Shown: positions 35,201 through 50,500 of the stretch, piece after piece
Position numbering within the stretch: the first letter of the stretch is position 1
Layout: each line of letters begins with the position of its first letter
Assembly (NCBI GenBank): GCA_026874595.1
Contig: CM049317.1
Location: forward strand, 12,814,882-12,878,881
Length of the DNA stretch: 64,000 bases
Direction: 5' to 3'
Origin: Sipunculus nudus
Taxonomy: Eukaryota; Annelida; Sipuncula; Golfingiida; Sipunculidae
Position numbers and translations under genes: made by a program
Notes under the pieces: model-generated
What the model was told of the DNA's origin: nothing
Seen by the model: only the letters and a program-made list of their open reading frames with translations
Databases searched by the model: none

Positions 35201-38200
35201 CAGATTTTAGATTTGACTTCGCAATCTTACAAGCATTGTGTAGTTTAGTGCAAAAGTCTGAGACATACTGCAATAAACTAAGAGAATCAGGATTTTCACA
35301 CAAGAGTTTTCCTCTAAGCAGTTTCAATGAACCTCGAATGGAGTGTCCAAAAACTAGTTCAAAGGGACTGAAACCCAAGGACTCTTGAAAGGATTCTCTG
35401 ACAGCAAACAACAATAGGTGAATTCCTTCATCCAAGTCTTTCTTTGTGTCATAGCAATAAGTTCTGATCATGTTTTTTTTAATGTCTGGTGAAAACGCTT
35501 GAGGGCGCCCAGGATGGTATGGCGAAGAGCTGTACTGTTTTATTCCTAGCTCAAGCATAACTTGTTTGAATAAGCCAGACATAAAATTAGACCCTTTGTC
35601 AGACTGGACGGATTTTGGTAATCCAAAAGTTGTAAAAAAAACTTGGTCAGAGCTTTTACAACACTTTTGGCATTAATTTTGCGCAATGGTATTGCTTCAG
35701 GGAACCTAGTAGATGCGCACATAATTGTCAGCAAGTATTCATGTCCAGATTTTGTTTTGGGCAGTGGTCCAACACAATCAACAATAATCCTACTGAATGG
35801 TTCCTTGAAAGCAGGAATAAGCCTAAGTGGGGCCTTAGGAGGATTCTGATTGGGCTTGCCTACCATCTGGCATGTATGGCATGATTTACAATATTGTACA
35901 ACATCTTTCCTGAGGTTAGGCCAATAGAAGTGTGTACTAACTTTCTGATAAGTTTTATTTATACCTAAATGGCCAGACAAAGGAGCCTCATGTGCCATGC
36001 TTAGAACTTCACGGCAAAAGCTTTTGGGCATTACTATTTGCTGTTTGATGGCCCATTCATCATCAGCGCATACATCAGGTGGTCGCCATTTACGAATAAG
36101 CACTCCATTTTTGACATAGAAACAAACTTGGTTCTATGACAGTTCATCTTTAGAAACTGCCCTTGGAAACAAACATGAAATATCAGGGTCCTTATGCTGT
36201 TCCGCGCCAAGTTCTGACCTGGAGAATGCTGCATCATGTACGAGCGAGTCATTAGACGAGTCACTAGTGACTCCCAGAGTGTTATTATCTGGACCATTAT
36301 CCTCATGTGCGTTTTTCTTGGCCATAGATCCAGTTACAGCACATGAAGGATACAAACCAGGAATTTCCTGACTTTCCGGATCAGTGTCCTGATCAAGTGA
36401 CGGCTTTTCTGTCACTATCGGTACAGGCTGTACTTTATCACCTGCAACATCACCGCCTAGTAGCAACTGAATTCCCTTAAAGGGTAAAGTAGTTCTTATG
36501 CCCACAGTAATATTCCCAGAAATCAAATCTGACTTTAAATGGATACTGTGAGGCGGAACTGAAGTGTGCCTGTCTGAAAACACACCATTGACAAGTACAT
36601 GTGCACCAGTAAAGGACCTAGTGTTTGCAAACATGGGCGTCTGGCCTGAACCAGTGTCCCGCAAAATTCTAATAGGGGTACAATCTGAAAAATCACTTGA
36701 AAGTGATACAAACCCAACATGTATGAATGGCTCAAATAACTCCATTTCAGAGTCAAAAGAGGAATCTATTACCTCAACCTCATCAAACAAAGAACGGACA
36801 TTGAAGGTATCAGTCATAAATTCTGTTTCAGAGTCATTTAAGGAATCTACATCCTTGGCAAACTCCTAATGGAAGTCAACAGCGGAATTTTCTTCAGCAG
36901 AAACAAACTTTTGTTTGCCATCAGAGGATCTGGCCTCATTTGAAATACTCTTCCAAGAGTAATAAAAGGACTTAGCCTTGTTTAGAGAACACTCCTCGCA
37001 GGAGTCTTGAAAGGACCTAGCCTTATTTAATTCCTCGCAGAAATCAACTGAGCTTTTTACCCCGCAATCTACGGATTCTTCTTTGGATTTAGACGGCACG
37101 TGGGCCTCCGTAGCATCAAACTCTCTATTAGAGTCAATAAAGGAGTTGTACCCCTTATTTACATGAAAAGAGCCTGGCTCTTGTACTATGCTATGCATAG
37201 AATTTGAAACAAAACCAGAAGGTTTGCAATTTGGTCTATTCGCAAGTTTCCAGCAGTCAGATATTAGATGACCTTCCTTCTTGCAGTAATTACATATTTT
37301 CTTTGAAAATGACTGGTCTTTGTTGGACTGAGACACAGTGGACGTGGACTGAGGTGTTGCTATGGGCTTTGTTGAACTATCAGGACTACTTGTACTGGAT
37401 GACTGCGCTTTAAACGTCTTTTGACCATACTGATTTACATTCTTGTTTGTGAATGACCGGTTTGATTTGCTAGTAAAGGACATTTTGTGTCAATCAAAAA
37501 TCATCAGCTAATTGGGGAGCAATATCAAGTGTTTCAGGACTTTTCCCATCAAGAAAAGTTTTAACATCTGCGTTAATGCAGAGCTTAAATTCTTCAAGCA
37601 AAATCAACTGGCGCAAATTGTTATACTCTTTCATAACATTTTTAGAACTACACCAGCGATCAAACAATTGCTCTTTTGTCCTAGCAAATTCTACGTAGGT
37701 CTGTTCTTTGCGCTTTTCCCAATTTCTGAATATCTTGCGGTAAGCCTCTGGAACTAACTCATAACCTTTTAGGATTAACCGTTTTACCAGGTCATAGTCA
37801 GCAGCAGCTTCTAATGAAAGCTCTGTATAAATTTTCTGGCCTTGCCAGTCAATACACTTTGTAACAGCATAGTCCATTTTCCTTAGGCCATTTTAAATTT
37901 TAGTTACCTTCTCAAAGTGTAAGAAATATTTATCAACCTCTTTTCTTGAAAAGGTGGGACAAGTCTAATGTGTTTAGTAACATCAAAACTGTGAGTTGAG
38001 GCAGCACTTAAACTACGTTCTACTCCAAGTCTTTTTACCTTTAGTCGTTTTAACTCAACTTATTTTTCTTTTTTTAATTCTAACTGTTTTAATGCTAACT
38101 CATGTTGCATTTCTAACTTCTTCAATTCCAATTGCATAGCAAGGCTATCATTTTTTGATGTTTCTTCTTCAGTCTCTTCAATTAAACCTTTGCTAACTAG

Positions 38201-40232
38201 ATCTTGCATGATTTTAGCAATGATATCAGGCTTTCTCAAAACTTTTTTCACACTTAGCCCTAAGTGTTGTCCCAAACGCAACACCTGTTCTTTTGACAAC
38301 TGTTCAAGTTGACCAGAGTCGGGATCGTCAACAAATGTCTCAGGTCTGAAATCTGCCATGTTAAGATGTCAAAACAATAACAAAAAACCACTGAAATAAA
38401 TCCTGTAAACAATGTACTATAAACAATATGTAACCTTGTAAACAATGTATGTTAAAACAATGTGTCCAGGTCAAGGCCTAATAAATTTGAATACTATTAA
38501 GCATCCCAGACGAGCCCCCAATTTTATGTCACGGAACCTAATATAAACAGATCACGTATGCGTGATGAACACAAATGGAGATAAAAGAATTCAGATTCTG
38601 CAACACTAGGCAGCGGGAAATGTCTAGGGGAATGAATAAATAAGTCAGTGGTTTTTTGTGTACAAATAGCTATAATTTATTCCTAAAAGATCCCTAACAA
38701 TACAATACACTAAATCAATACAATTATATAGTAACACAGCGTTACAGCAACAAGTCAATACAATCACAAAGAAAGATAATGGTACAGTACCTCGATACAA
38801 ACACCGTCACCACGATAAGTCCTTTGAATGTAAAGTCTCGGAGAATGACAGTCCAGTGGAAAGTTCTTGCAACAACACAGAAAGTAACCTGACGTCCAAA
38901 TGTATAAAATCCAGGATAAAATCTTTGAAAATGTATAATTGCCGCATTCGTCGGATAAGGTCTTAGAATCTGACACACGCTTCTGCGTCCGTTAGTATCT
39001 GCTCTGCTGTCTGCTCCCCGGTTCTAAACATCAGCCCCTTTATATACCTTCACACCCTAAGCCGGGAATTTTCCGCTTCTCGAACAGTCTTTAAGGACCC
39101 TACTCCACAGTAAACACGCGTTTCAGGAATTTTCTAGAAAGACATCGCTGTGTATCTACACATACCAGGCCTATCACGTGACTCACGACCATGCGTGAAA
39201 GTTCAAGGCCAACATGACAACGAGAGTTCAACCAGTACGGATTAAACATAAAATGTAACAAAAAACACGAGTTACGCCCGTGTCACATAACAGAGCACCT
39301 GTATCAATGACCTACGGTTGCAGAGCGATGTAGCGGGTTTGACATCATCTGATCCATATCGCAGGGATTTACCGCCCGCGAAGTTAATGAGCCACGCTAT
39401 TTCCAGTCACTTTCCGGTAAACATAGCTTCATTTAAAATATTCCTTTTTTTAATCATCAGTGATATACAGGGATTGTGAATCAACGACTTGAGTTTTTTT
39501 ATATAAAAGAATTATTTTTATGTGAGCTAACTCTCACTACAGTTTATTGTATCTTATTTAAAGATGGTATAGATGTATGAGGAAATCCCCAATACTACAG
39601 AAACCTTTATTAGGTACTTTTAAATCGTTCCTGTCAAATATGGACTTGTAGTAATACGGGAAATACAAGGGGACAGTCCGGACTCGCCAGTATCCGTAAT
39701 TTGAATTTTCGATGCACTTTAATTTATAAATTTATTGCATATTCATATTTTATATAACTTCACCAGAGCCAGGTTTCCTGCTCGTTCGTGCATCGACCTT
39801 ACTCTCAGGAAGATGGGTTATTTGAATGTGATGATACTGTTTTGTTGTGACTTACTGCAGACTTTGTGAGCTGGTATAAAGCCGGCTGGGCAGCCCTGTA
39901 CTAACTGTTTGACTGTTTCGTTAGCCAGTATAGTGGGTTTATTGAGTTTATCCGGTGTCCCTCTCTCGACCTTATTCTTCTCGGTTTTGATAAACTGCTT
40001 TACAAGATGCAACTCCTGTAAAGGTAAAATTACACTTATGATGAAACCGTACAAAGTAACCGTAGAATAGGTAATTTTAAAATTTTGCAATCAAATAAAA
40101 GTGTATCTATTGAGTCCTAAATAAAATAGCAGATCAAGAAATTCCATAACTGGGGGCGCCAATATTGCATGGGAGGGGGGTTGATGAGCATTATGAAATC
40201 TATGTTCTTAAATTGTGCATTTAATTTTTTTT

Positions 40233-40282
<50 letters not shown>

Positions 40283-42948
40283 AAGTAATATATATCCATG
40301 CTATAAACATTATAATTATTTCTGTTTATAAAAGTTAATGACAAGTACATTGGGGAGGGTATGGGAGGGGGTTTTCTCTCCCATATTTAGAAAATTTTTC
40401 AATGTTTAATGTAAACAGGACATTTCCATTCACTTTCCAAAAAAAATTCATCTTTCAAATGGAATGATCGGGTTAAAATAATTTACATGTTGAATTCTTA
40501 TTTTAAACTTTGCATGCAGTATAATTGAGAGCCCGACCCAGTCCTAGCGCTCCTACAGCTAACATAAAGGTCCTGCCTCACTCACAGAAAAAAATGCGAT
40601 TATGGGGTTTCCTTGGTGTTGTGACCTTTAATAATTACAAAATCGACTCCCTCTCTCTTTTTATAAATGTTCGGATGAAGTCTAAACACAGTTAATCACA
40701 CAGCTCACAATATCCTCAACATTTGAATAAGAAATTAACTGTGAATAACATATTAGTCTAAGTGCCAATAAAAAAAAAAAAAGAAATATGCAACACGAAA
40801 ATTAATCACGAATAAATGGGAAAAGGAAAAGTTAACATGAGAGGTGATACAGCTCAACAGGAGGATGCATTAATATTCATTAATCCTTCCTATGTTATAT
40901 TTATGAAAATATTTATTAACCTTGCGTATTGGGCGTATAGACAATTAAAGCGCCTTATATACGACAAATATTGGAAATAGCAACTTTTACTGATGTTTAA
41001 ATGCATGCACTTCACCCTTCCCCAGTTTATTTGCGTTAAGACTTTAAACTTTCAGTATTTGGAACCTTAAAGACAGTGCGTTATATTTGATGCTTAAATT
41101 CATATAATATTTGCCTGTTGAGAGATTTAACTGGCTAAGATAAAAAGGCTTGAGATCATTTCACTTTCTGTTTATTGTATTGGTGTACATTTTACTATTA
41201 CCTGTTTGAGATGTTTTACGGTAGCTTTCTCCATACATTCAGGTTCACATTTTGGCTCCACGAAATCACTGCTGGGTTCAATGGTTAAAGATAACCACAG
41301 TTCTTTTCGCATTCCGGCCTATGGACATAAACAGGTTTTATATACTTCATGTTATACCCGTATATAGAGGTACAGAGACCAGTTACTCTGCATCTTAAAG
41401 GTAACACATTATAACGCCATACAAAGATACATTACTACTCAAAGAAAGTTTGCAGTTTAAATATAAACTGCCTGATAACGGACCGAAACCTGACCTAAAA
41501 CTATATTTTAGTTGTTTAAAACATTCCCAAATAATTACCTCATACCATACTTAATCATACCGTACAATGCCGTACTATTCTAGAGAAATATTAAATGTAA
41601 ATTAATAGTAAATGTTGATTTAAATTTAATATATTTGGCTGTATAAGCTATTCCTTTCGCCTCACAGCTTTAATTGTGTTAAGCTTTTGCTTTATATGGT
41701 TAACTTCATAACTATATCATAAGGTTCATATTTACTAAAATCAATTAGATTACAATACTATTAAAACTCTTAAACTGCTGCTTACATCATTCAGGTTACT
41801 ATGACAGTGCGCCTGGAAATTAACAAATGGACAAGGGGTGGATGTACACAAATATTCCCGCGCATGGTCTATCTTCTTTCCCGCCAGATGGCCGTCACAC
41901 TGCGTCACGTGGTACTTCAGGCGGACAAGATAGCGTGTGTCCGGCAGCAAGAACACTGAACAGACAAAAAAATAAAAGATAATCTGTAAGTACGATCGGT
42001 TTCTTTACCTTCTTGTGAGTTAAACTGTATAAGCGAAGAAAGGGAATAACATTTTATTTCACTTGGCTGCCAAAAGTCATGTAGGTGACTTAAAAAATCA
42101 AGGGGCGTATATAGTTAACCGTATATAGTTACTATATGACGTCATGATTGCAAAAACGGTATAAAACTACTATGTTATTGCAAAGGGAAAAAAACAACGC
42201 TCAGCCAAACTTAACAATCACTGAAACCAATCTCCACAACTTAATTTTTTATGTCGTGATTTTCTCTGGGAAGGTGGGAGAAATAGTGCATTGACTCTAG
42301 CATAAATGCAAATATATGACAGGGTAAACATAAATCATGTTTAAATAAATTATCTCAGGTTATCTAAGTTAAAAAAATATTATGTACTTAATGAGGCCGG
42401 TCAAGTAACTTAATTCCATAGTTTTCTTGCGACAACTGACTTTACTTTAATATGCATACGTCTATGTGAATAATACATCACGTTCGAGTTTTAGTTAATA
42501 TAAACACAGAAGTTATAATTTTCATTTTGTTTTAACGGTGTATAAACACAGAATTGCTTCTAAAGGTTTACATGTTGTATATATTTTAATTTGCTTACTA
42601 AATCTGAGCATTTGAAGAAATTATAAAGTCACCTGTTTTTATATGACTCACCAGTGAGCGTTTTAATGACTTTGTCGTTGACAGGATTTTCATCGTCATC
42701 CTGACCTTTGACCTGACATGAATATTCAGCGGAATCTCCAATTTCAGCATGACGTAACGTGAGCTCCCCATCAGGAGTCATAATGAATCTGCTGTCAGTC
42801 ACCGGGATGTCGTCTTTCATCCATGTAAACGTCAGATTTCCTGAGCTGGGCGGGGCGTCATCGTCATAACAGCTGAGGCTGGCACCGAGGCCTGCCTGTA
42901 CCAATACTTCACCCAGCTCAGGAACTAACAAAGTAACATGTTCGAACA

Positions 42949-42985
<37 letters not shown>

Positions 42986-44533
42986 GTACTGTTATATGAA
43001 AATGTTCTTATGTCAACTTAAATAGAATAATGAAAGAAGAGATGCAGATATAATTTAAATGTGTCACACAGATTATGTGTATGTGTGTGTGCATTTATAA
43101 AAAGGGAGTCATCCCCTCCACCCTTAAAGATAAATTGACATTATTGACATGATAATGTATTTGATGTTACATCCATGGACATTATTCTGCTTCATATATA
43201 CGCTGCATCACTCCATGTAGTGCATTTACCTGGTGGACCCCATATACAGTTACACTTATCTCACTTTCGTTGAGTAACCTTTGATCGAATTTATTGCCTC
43301 GGCTGGGAGGGTATATGCGTTCATTCTCGTTCGTGTATCACGGTGTATGTTTATCTGTGTGCTTATGTGTTTGTTCATAAAATAACTCACGTAATCATGA
43401 ACGGAGTTTTATTAAATATTCAATGAAGAATCATTCAGATTTAGTGTGGGTTCGGCTCACAAATGTGCAGTTACATATGCCCGATTGAACATGGGAACAT
43501 GAGCCGAATAATTGAATGCAAACACCTGATGGCGAACATATGCGCCAATGAACCTGACCCTGAAATAGGTCACTCTAACCTAAACCATCATCCTACCTGT
43601 GCCACCGTCTCTTCCACTTCCTGTTATTTTATCGTCTGCTGCCTCCTGTCCGAGCGGGAGATTCACAAGATCCCTTTTGCGCGAGTCCATTATATCATCC
43701 AGTTTCTTAAAGTACTCACTGAACTTTCCATCAGGGGATGTTGACGATATATGGTTTCTCATATCAGTGAAAGGCAGTGCTTGAAAATAAATGTAAGGAA
43801 TTTTATTTACATTATGAGGTAGGAAATTAATTATATTTTTATTGATGAAATGAATTAACGACATCAGGGTATATATTTACATTCCGTAAAGTTCAGGAGA
43901 TCTTGTTCAGCACTATTAAACTAACATGAAAAGAAGACAATATATCATTTGAGGCAGGAGTGGCCTGAGAAATAGTCTCGTAGGGATAATACATACATTT
44001 AACAATACCACAGAGTTTTTATGAGATAAAAGTGATCAGCTTTGATTTGGACATGGTTCGTTGTCTCCTGTGGAACATGGCGTTTGTATCATGATTTTAT
44101 TTTAACTTCGATCTTATTCCCAAGGCCGTACACTAATTAGCTGATTCCATATTATCGCTCATTTGATGACATTGGTGGGGCTTACAGCGACTATATACAT
44201 CTACTTTCAAAAGAGTCTGCTAAACCAGTGAAAATATTCTTACGTGGAGTGCCGGGTCCGACATTTTTCCATGCTGGCGGTGTCGCGGGTGCCCAGTTGC
44301 TGTAGACGCTTATGTAGTTAAACCCGCCACATCTCAGGTCTTTAGCGTCTGCACACATGTAATCGCATTTTTCCTCGCCCACCTTAACAATGTGAAACTC
44401 CTTCAATGAACAGTAACAGTCAAACCTACAAGGAGCGTGTTTGATTTAGTGTAAGTATTGTATCGAGTAGGGTTCTAAGAATATGTACATTCGTAAATAA
44501 CTGAGAAATGACTGCAGTACTAGTATCCAAAAG

Positions 44534-44592
<59 letters not shown>

Positions 44593-47500
44593 CTCTGTGA
44601 GTTTCAGAGCGATTGCTCTAAACTTGTGTCTTGTAAAGCATGGGCAGACAAACAGACATACGGAACTCACAGATAAGCAAAAATACAATATATACTGGCT
44701 TATTTATATGGTGACCTTATACTCAAGGACTGTATTACGTTCTTTCTGAGAAAATTTGAATATACAGGATTCTGTCACTTTCTCACTTGTTGAAAATGTA
44801 TATAAACCCTTTGTCGCCTGGACAGAGCTGTGCACAGGTGGTTGGATTCGTGAAGTCATTAAACATCGTCATCATATAGCAGTCTGTTGACTGCTGAAGA
44901 GTATGTATTCCACATTGATGACGTAGAAGTGTTGTTAACTGATAACAGCCAACTGAAGTCGGACTTGGCATCGAGACTCCACCTAAAACAAAAAGTTACA
45001 AACTTGTCATCAGCATTCCGGAAAAAAAAATACGAAAAAAAATTAAGCTGTTGCCACTTGTCCTGACATGAATGCAGATACAGATATTAAAACAAATATG
45101 GTTAGTATGATAAAACAGAAGAAGTGTTTCCACTTGTGTGAATACGAATATGACGATGAACTCGGCGATATAAAAGTACATAGTGTTTACAATATGTGTA
45201 TGATCTCACACTATCATTTCAATACAAACGTTTTCCAGCAAAACTCTCCCAGCACACGTTTTATACGCTGTTACGGTTCTATGTGTATGTAAACACAGTC
45301 AGCATGTGTCTGTTTACAATTACAAGACTGCGTGACCAGAGGTCCTAGTTCAAAAAGTGACCCATGGGTCATTACGCTGAGCTGACCAGGAAGAGATTCA
45401 CAAAAGGAAATTTTATCATCTGAATGGTAGTATATACCCATTCAACTGAAGCATCAAACAGATTAACCAACAGGCCAAGATTGTGTCTGTATTTATATAT
45501 CTCAAAAATTGAGTAAAAATGCGTAAAATATACAGGTGGCTCCACCAGTCTGCAGAAACTAATAAAAAGACTTAATGGTCAATATGCATGCAAAGAATCA
45601 TGGTGATCTCTGCATTAGTTGTTCAGATACTTCAGCTTTTGTATCAAATTTTCCATTATTCTGAGGGATACTTCAGAGTCCTAGAGCTTGAAGGATATGG
45701 ATAACAGAGACCTAATTTCAGGTTTCCACAGACACTTTTCATGGGCCTCCTTGCATGACAAGAATGAAGATCCTAGGTCCAGTTGTTACAAATCATGCCA
45801 TATAAACAGATGACAGCATCCTTAAAGGTCTCAAAAATAGAGAAAACAATTCGTAAAAATCGAAAAATACAGGTGGCGCCACCAGTCTGCAGAAACTGAT
45901 GAAATACCTCATGGTCAATATGTATGCCAAAAATCATGACCATCAGTGTTTTAGTCAATGAGATACTGCAGTTTTTGTATCAAATTTTGCATTATTCTTA
46001 GGGGTATTTTGGAGCCATACAGCTTAAAGGATATGGGTAACATAGACCTAATTTCAGTTTTCCATGGAGACTTTTCATTGGTCTCCCTGCGTGTCAAGAA
46101 TAAAGATTCTAGGTCCAGTCTATACGATTTGTTCCCTGTTAACAGATGTTCATATCTCTAAAGGTCGCAAAAGTAGAGAAAAAAATTCGTAAAAAAACCC
46201 GAACAAATATAGGTGGTGCCACCAGTCTGCTGAAACTGATGAAACATTCCATGATCATTATCCATGCAAACAATTATGGTGATCTCTGCATTAGTTGTTC
46301 AGATACTTCAGCTTTTGTATCAAATTTTCCATTATTCCGAGCTGTACTTTGGAGTGCCATAGCTCAAGGGTAGGGGTAACAGAGACCTAATTTCAGGTTT
46401 TCATAGAGACTTTTCATGGGTCTTCACGTGTGTCAAGAATGAAGATTCTAGGTCCAGTCGTTACGATTTGTACCCTGTTGACAGATAACTATATCCTTAA
46501 AGGTCTCAATTAGAGAATACAATTCGTAAAAAATCGAAGAATACAGGTGGCGCCACCAGTCTGCAGGAACTGATGGAACACCTCTTGATCAATATGTATG
46601 CCAAAAATCATGACCATCAGTGTTGTAGTTATTGAGATGTTGCAGTTTTTTTTATCAAATTTTCCATTATTCTGGGGGGGGGGGGGGGGGGTAATTCGGA
46701 GCCCCGCAGCTCAAAGGATATGGGTAACAGAGACCTAATTTCACGTTTCCATGGAGACTTTTCATAGGTCTCAGAGACTCTGGCGATGAATAGTCCAGTT
46801 GAATGTTAACGTGCGGGTTAATTTAAACATTGCATGGTTCCATATCTACAATTGACACCATCCGAATTTACATACTATTAAATTCGATTAACATGATCTC
46901 TTCATCTAAGCAGTCTATATCTACTGTGTTCTAAGGACATATATATAGAGTATGTCCAAAGGTTTCCCATTCTTTAGGGCCTCTGTCTTAACAGAAAATA
47001 ATACTTTAAAGTACCATTAATTTTATTTAATATCTAACTGTAGAAAAGGGTCGTACTTGGTTCAAAGTTATGTGTACGCACAATCCCATAACTCAGAAAC
47101 ACAATGCGTGGAAAGGCGAAAGCTAGTGCTTGGTTATATTTAACACGTGCGACAACCAATTTACTAAGGGCCCTGTGAATTGGTAATATAGCAATGGTAA
47201 CTTCTCATAAACGTTCTAATTTCATTGAATAAATGAAGAGTAGAACAAAAGTTCGTGTCTTAATTTTATTTATTTCGGCCCTGTACTAAGGGTTTCTTGT
47301 CCAAGTCCAATTCGATAGTACACTGTTAATACTGTGAATTCCTTAATTTTCACTTTATAGTGTTTTGCAAGGGTTTCATTATCGAAAACTACGATACAGT
47401 AAAAATGTACTGATTGCTATCCTCGCGACAAAAAAGTCAACAACAGTATACAGCAATATCAGACAAGACAAATGAAGAAGTGAATGTTTTGTTGATCTAG

Positions 47501-50500
47501 TACCGACTCTGAAGAGCTGCATGGTCCTCCTGGTTTGTAAGCTTTGATGGTGACAGGACGTGGTCCTCAGGCCACACCGAACCAGACAGCGAGGGTCCTT
47601 GACCTTCTCTAGGGCGCCGTAACCACAGTAACAATGTGTCCTACAAAATATTATGGAAAAAAATATTTGGAGGCTTTGAAGGGGCTTATACAAGGGCACC
47701 AATCGGGGACCGAGGACTTGTAGACTAGTCTTTTTTTCATCTGTGAGCCAATATACAAATCATAATATAAAACACACTCTACTCCTATTTCTATATCATT
47801 TATCCTGTATTGGATATTCTATGAACTATTTCAAGAGCATGGTCTGATATATCGTAAAATTCATATAAGCAAAGTAAAGATCTCATAAAATTCCACGCCC
47901 CTCGGTCAAGTGGGCAAGTGTTACTCGAGAGCCCTGGTCAATATGCACATACTTAAAATGTTATTATTGGAAACCTTTACATGTTGGACAGCTTCAATAG
48001 CCAAGCAATGAAGAGGTCTCAAATGAGGTATCACTCATAGGTGCGACTCTTCAAGCTTAATATGAAAATGTGCAGATATGTTAATCATTAATTAGCAAAT
48101 TAAAAGCAAAAAAATAAAAATATATATGACTTTCCCCGAGTGAGGGTGAAAAATACAGTTAGTTTCATTTTGTTGCATTTTGTTCCGGGTTCAACCCTTA
48201 TTTTCAAGACTGTTGGTGCTCTTTCATACCTTTTTCTAACATGAAAGATTTTTATAGAGGGAACCGCCTCCATTTTTTGGCTCTCTTATTTAGTTCTTAG
48301 TCTAAGTATGTAAATCTACAGATTTCCAGCTCGGTTTGGGAAATCGTGACAGGGCGATAGCACTCGCTTCAATCAAATTATTTTTTTATTCTCGTGTCAC
48401 CCAGGCTCGGTGTCTACTGTACCCGCGGGTCCTGGTTGTGTAATCATCCCGATTGCAGGGTTATAACGCCGAAGACCCACTCCCCAAAGACGCACTAGGT
48501 TGTGAGTCATACACGGCTGTGAGGCACAGCCCTCCCATTTAGCGTGCAGGGCGCCCAACCTTGGTGGAGACGACCGTGAAAACCTCCGCCTCGGCCTGGT
48601 CAGGTTTTATTTTGGTGTGGCCTAAACGAGGTCTCGACAATGGAAATTGTGTTGAATGGCGGAAGGTGAACATTAACATGATCTGTTACTTGTAAATGTT
48701 TTTTCAGCATTTATATCACGAAACAGGAGACCTTTAAATTTTGTCCTCGTACATAAAACCATCATATATACATTAATTAGGTTTTGGTGTTACTTCTAAT
48801 ACTCTCGATTTTAATTTCTGTTCACACTACATCTACGTAATTCATGACTTAGGGGAAATCAACCTGCCACCTGCCGACGCTCCATTCATCCCGCTAACGG
48901 CCATCCCACTTGCTCTTGCTGTGTCGCAACGGTTAGTACAGATACCGCGTCAAATTATATAACCAATTTACGGCTCTCTGAAATCATTTTGGAGAGCCAG
49001 GTGGGACATTTGATTATGCTGTGGGTCTATTTGCACACTTTATGAAACGGTTTCGCTCCAGAATCATCTCAAATTCTCCAGTGAGATCCATTCCTGCAAA
49101 TAAAGGTTACGGTCAAGTATAGATGTATTAAAATCACATTCTTATCTCTACCTTTCATAAATAAGATGTCGTTCAAGAACTCATTATACAAATTCGATAT
49201 CTGAAATCTATGGCATGCAAGCCTTCGCCATGGTGGGGGGGGGGGGGGGGGGGGGTCCGTATTGTGGGATGTTCCTAAAACGAATTGCATTCACTTATTT
49301 GGTACATACTTCCAGGTTATCATGTTCCGGATCCACACCAAAATATCTAATTTATTTTTCCTCGGTGCATTTCCGAAATTCCTTGAAAATTTCAGGAGAT
49401 GCCGTTCATGACTGCATGAGTTTTGTTGTGAGCAGACAAACACACACACGGACGGGAGTGAACGCATACATGGCGGAGGCAATACAGGATAACCATACAC
49501 TGCATATTGTTTAAAGTTTTCTGGAACAAGTGCACATACGTCAGCATTATTGCGGCATATGGTAATCCTTTGACGTAACAGAATCTGGCGCATTCTGATT
49601 TGTCGACAGCCTCTTTGTCGTACATGACAGCTGAAAACATGATGGGATCAGCCACGTCCATGTAGTAACACGCCTCGAGTTTATAGCCAACATCCTCGGG
49701 CACTGGTCTTCCTGTAATACATAAATAGCTAAAGTGTGGTGACCTCTGATCTCACTGTATATGCAGGAATTTTGCTGAGATTGTAAACCAGGAGAGAAAG
49801 TCTATTGCTAAATATGTATTATAAGTTTCATGAAAAAGCCTTCATGTGTTTCGTAATTTATCTCGGCAACACCACAATGTAGCCGATCGAACTTTGGCGA
49901 GATAATCTGTTGGTAAATACTTATGGCGTGTTTCGCGAAAATCCATCAAAGCCCTAGTAAGTTATTGCGGCGACACTGAAAGTTTACGGACTTACCACTA
50001 TACTCCAATTCATAAGACGGGCGTATAAAAAAAAACTATAATAAAAACTATAATAAAAGAAAGGTCACAAGAAAATAATAATCCTTGGACGAACTCAAAC
50101 ACCTTTCGGCCTAAGTTATCGCTGTTTCTTTTCAAATATTTTTAAACGTAAAACATAACTTAAGTGAAATATTTTGCTTTAAAAACAGTTCGGTCTTCAG
50201 TGAGTTAAATCGTGTGAAATTACACAAACTGGCTTTCAAACTGACGGATAACCTTCAAACTGTCCATTTTCTGATAGCTGCTGCTCTGATTTGGACCCCC
50301 CCCCCCCACCCCACCCAAGAATTTTATGAACATTTGCATCTGCAATGATAAATTGGCATTAATGCCTTTTTAACGTGTTGTCAGATCTAGAGATGATAGA
50401 AAACAAATATTGTTTGTACGAGGACGTTTTTTATGTACAAAAAAAACCAGGAAAAACAACTTAAAAGTTCATTTTATAAGACACAGCAGCGTGCGAAACA

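Larger units (their letters stand above)
32589..39306 (-). mobile_element. Complete but dead Gmr1-like Ty3/gypsy LTR retrotransposon
   Basis: Two LTRs (32589-33366, 38527-39306) are flanked by the exact 5-bp duplication ATGAC (32584-32588; 39307-39311). The minus-strand order is 5' LTR, primer site, gag with a SCAN-like capsid part, CCHC knuckle, protease, integrase, reverse transcriptase, RNase H region, polypurine tract, 3' LTR. Integrase before reverse transcriptase is the Gmr1-type arrangement and differs from ordinary Ty3/gypsy. All reading frames carry stops or shifts. It is inserted antisense to nothing: the element and gene 1 share the minus strand. Confidence 0.88.

Noticed and set aside
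36564-36869. 101-codon plus-strand frame.
   Set aside because: Antisense shadow of the protease region.
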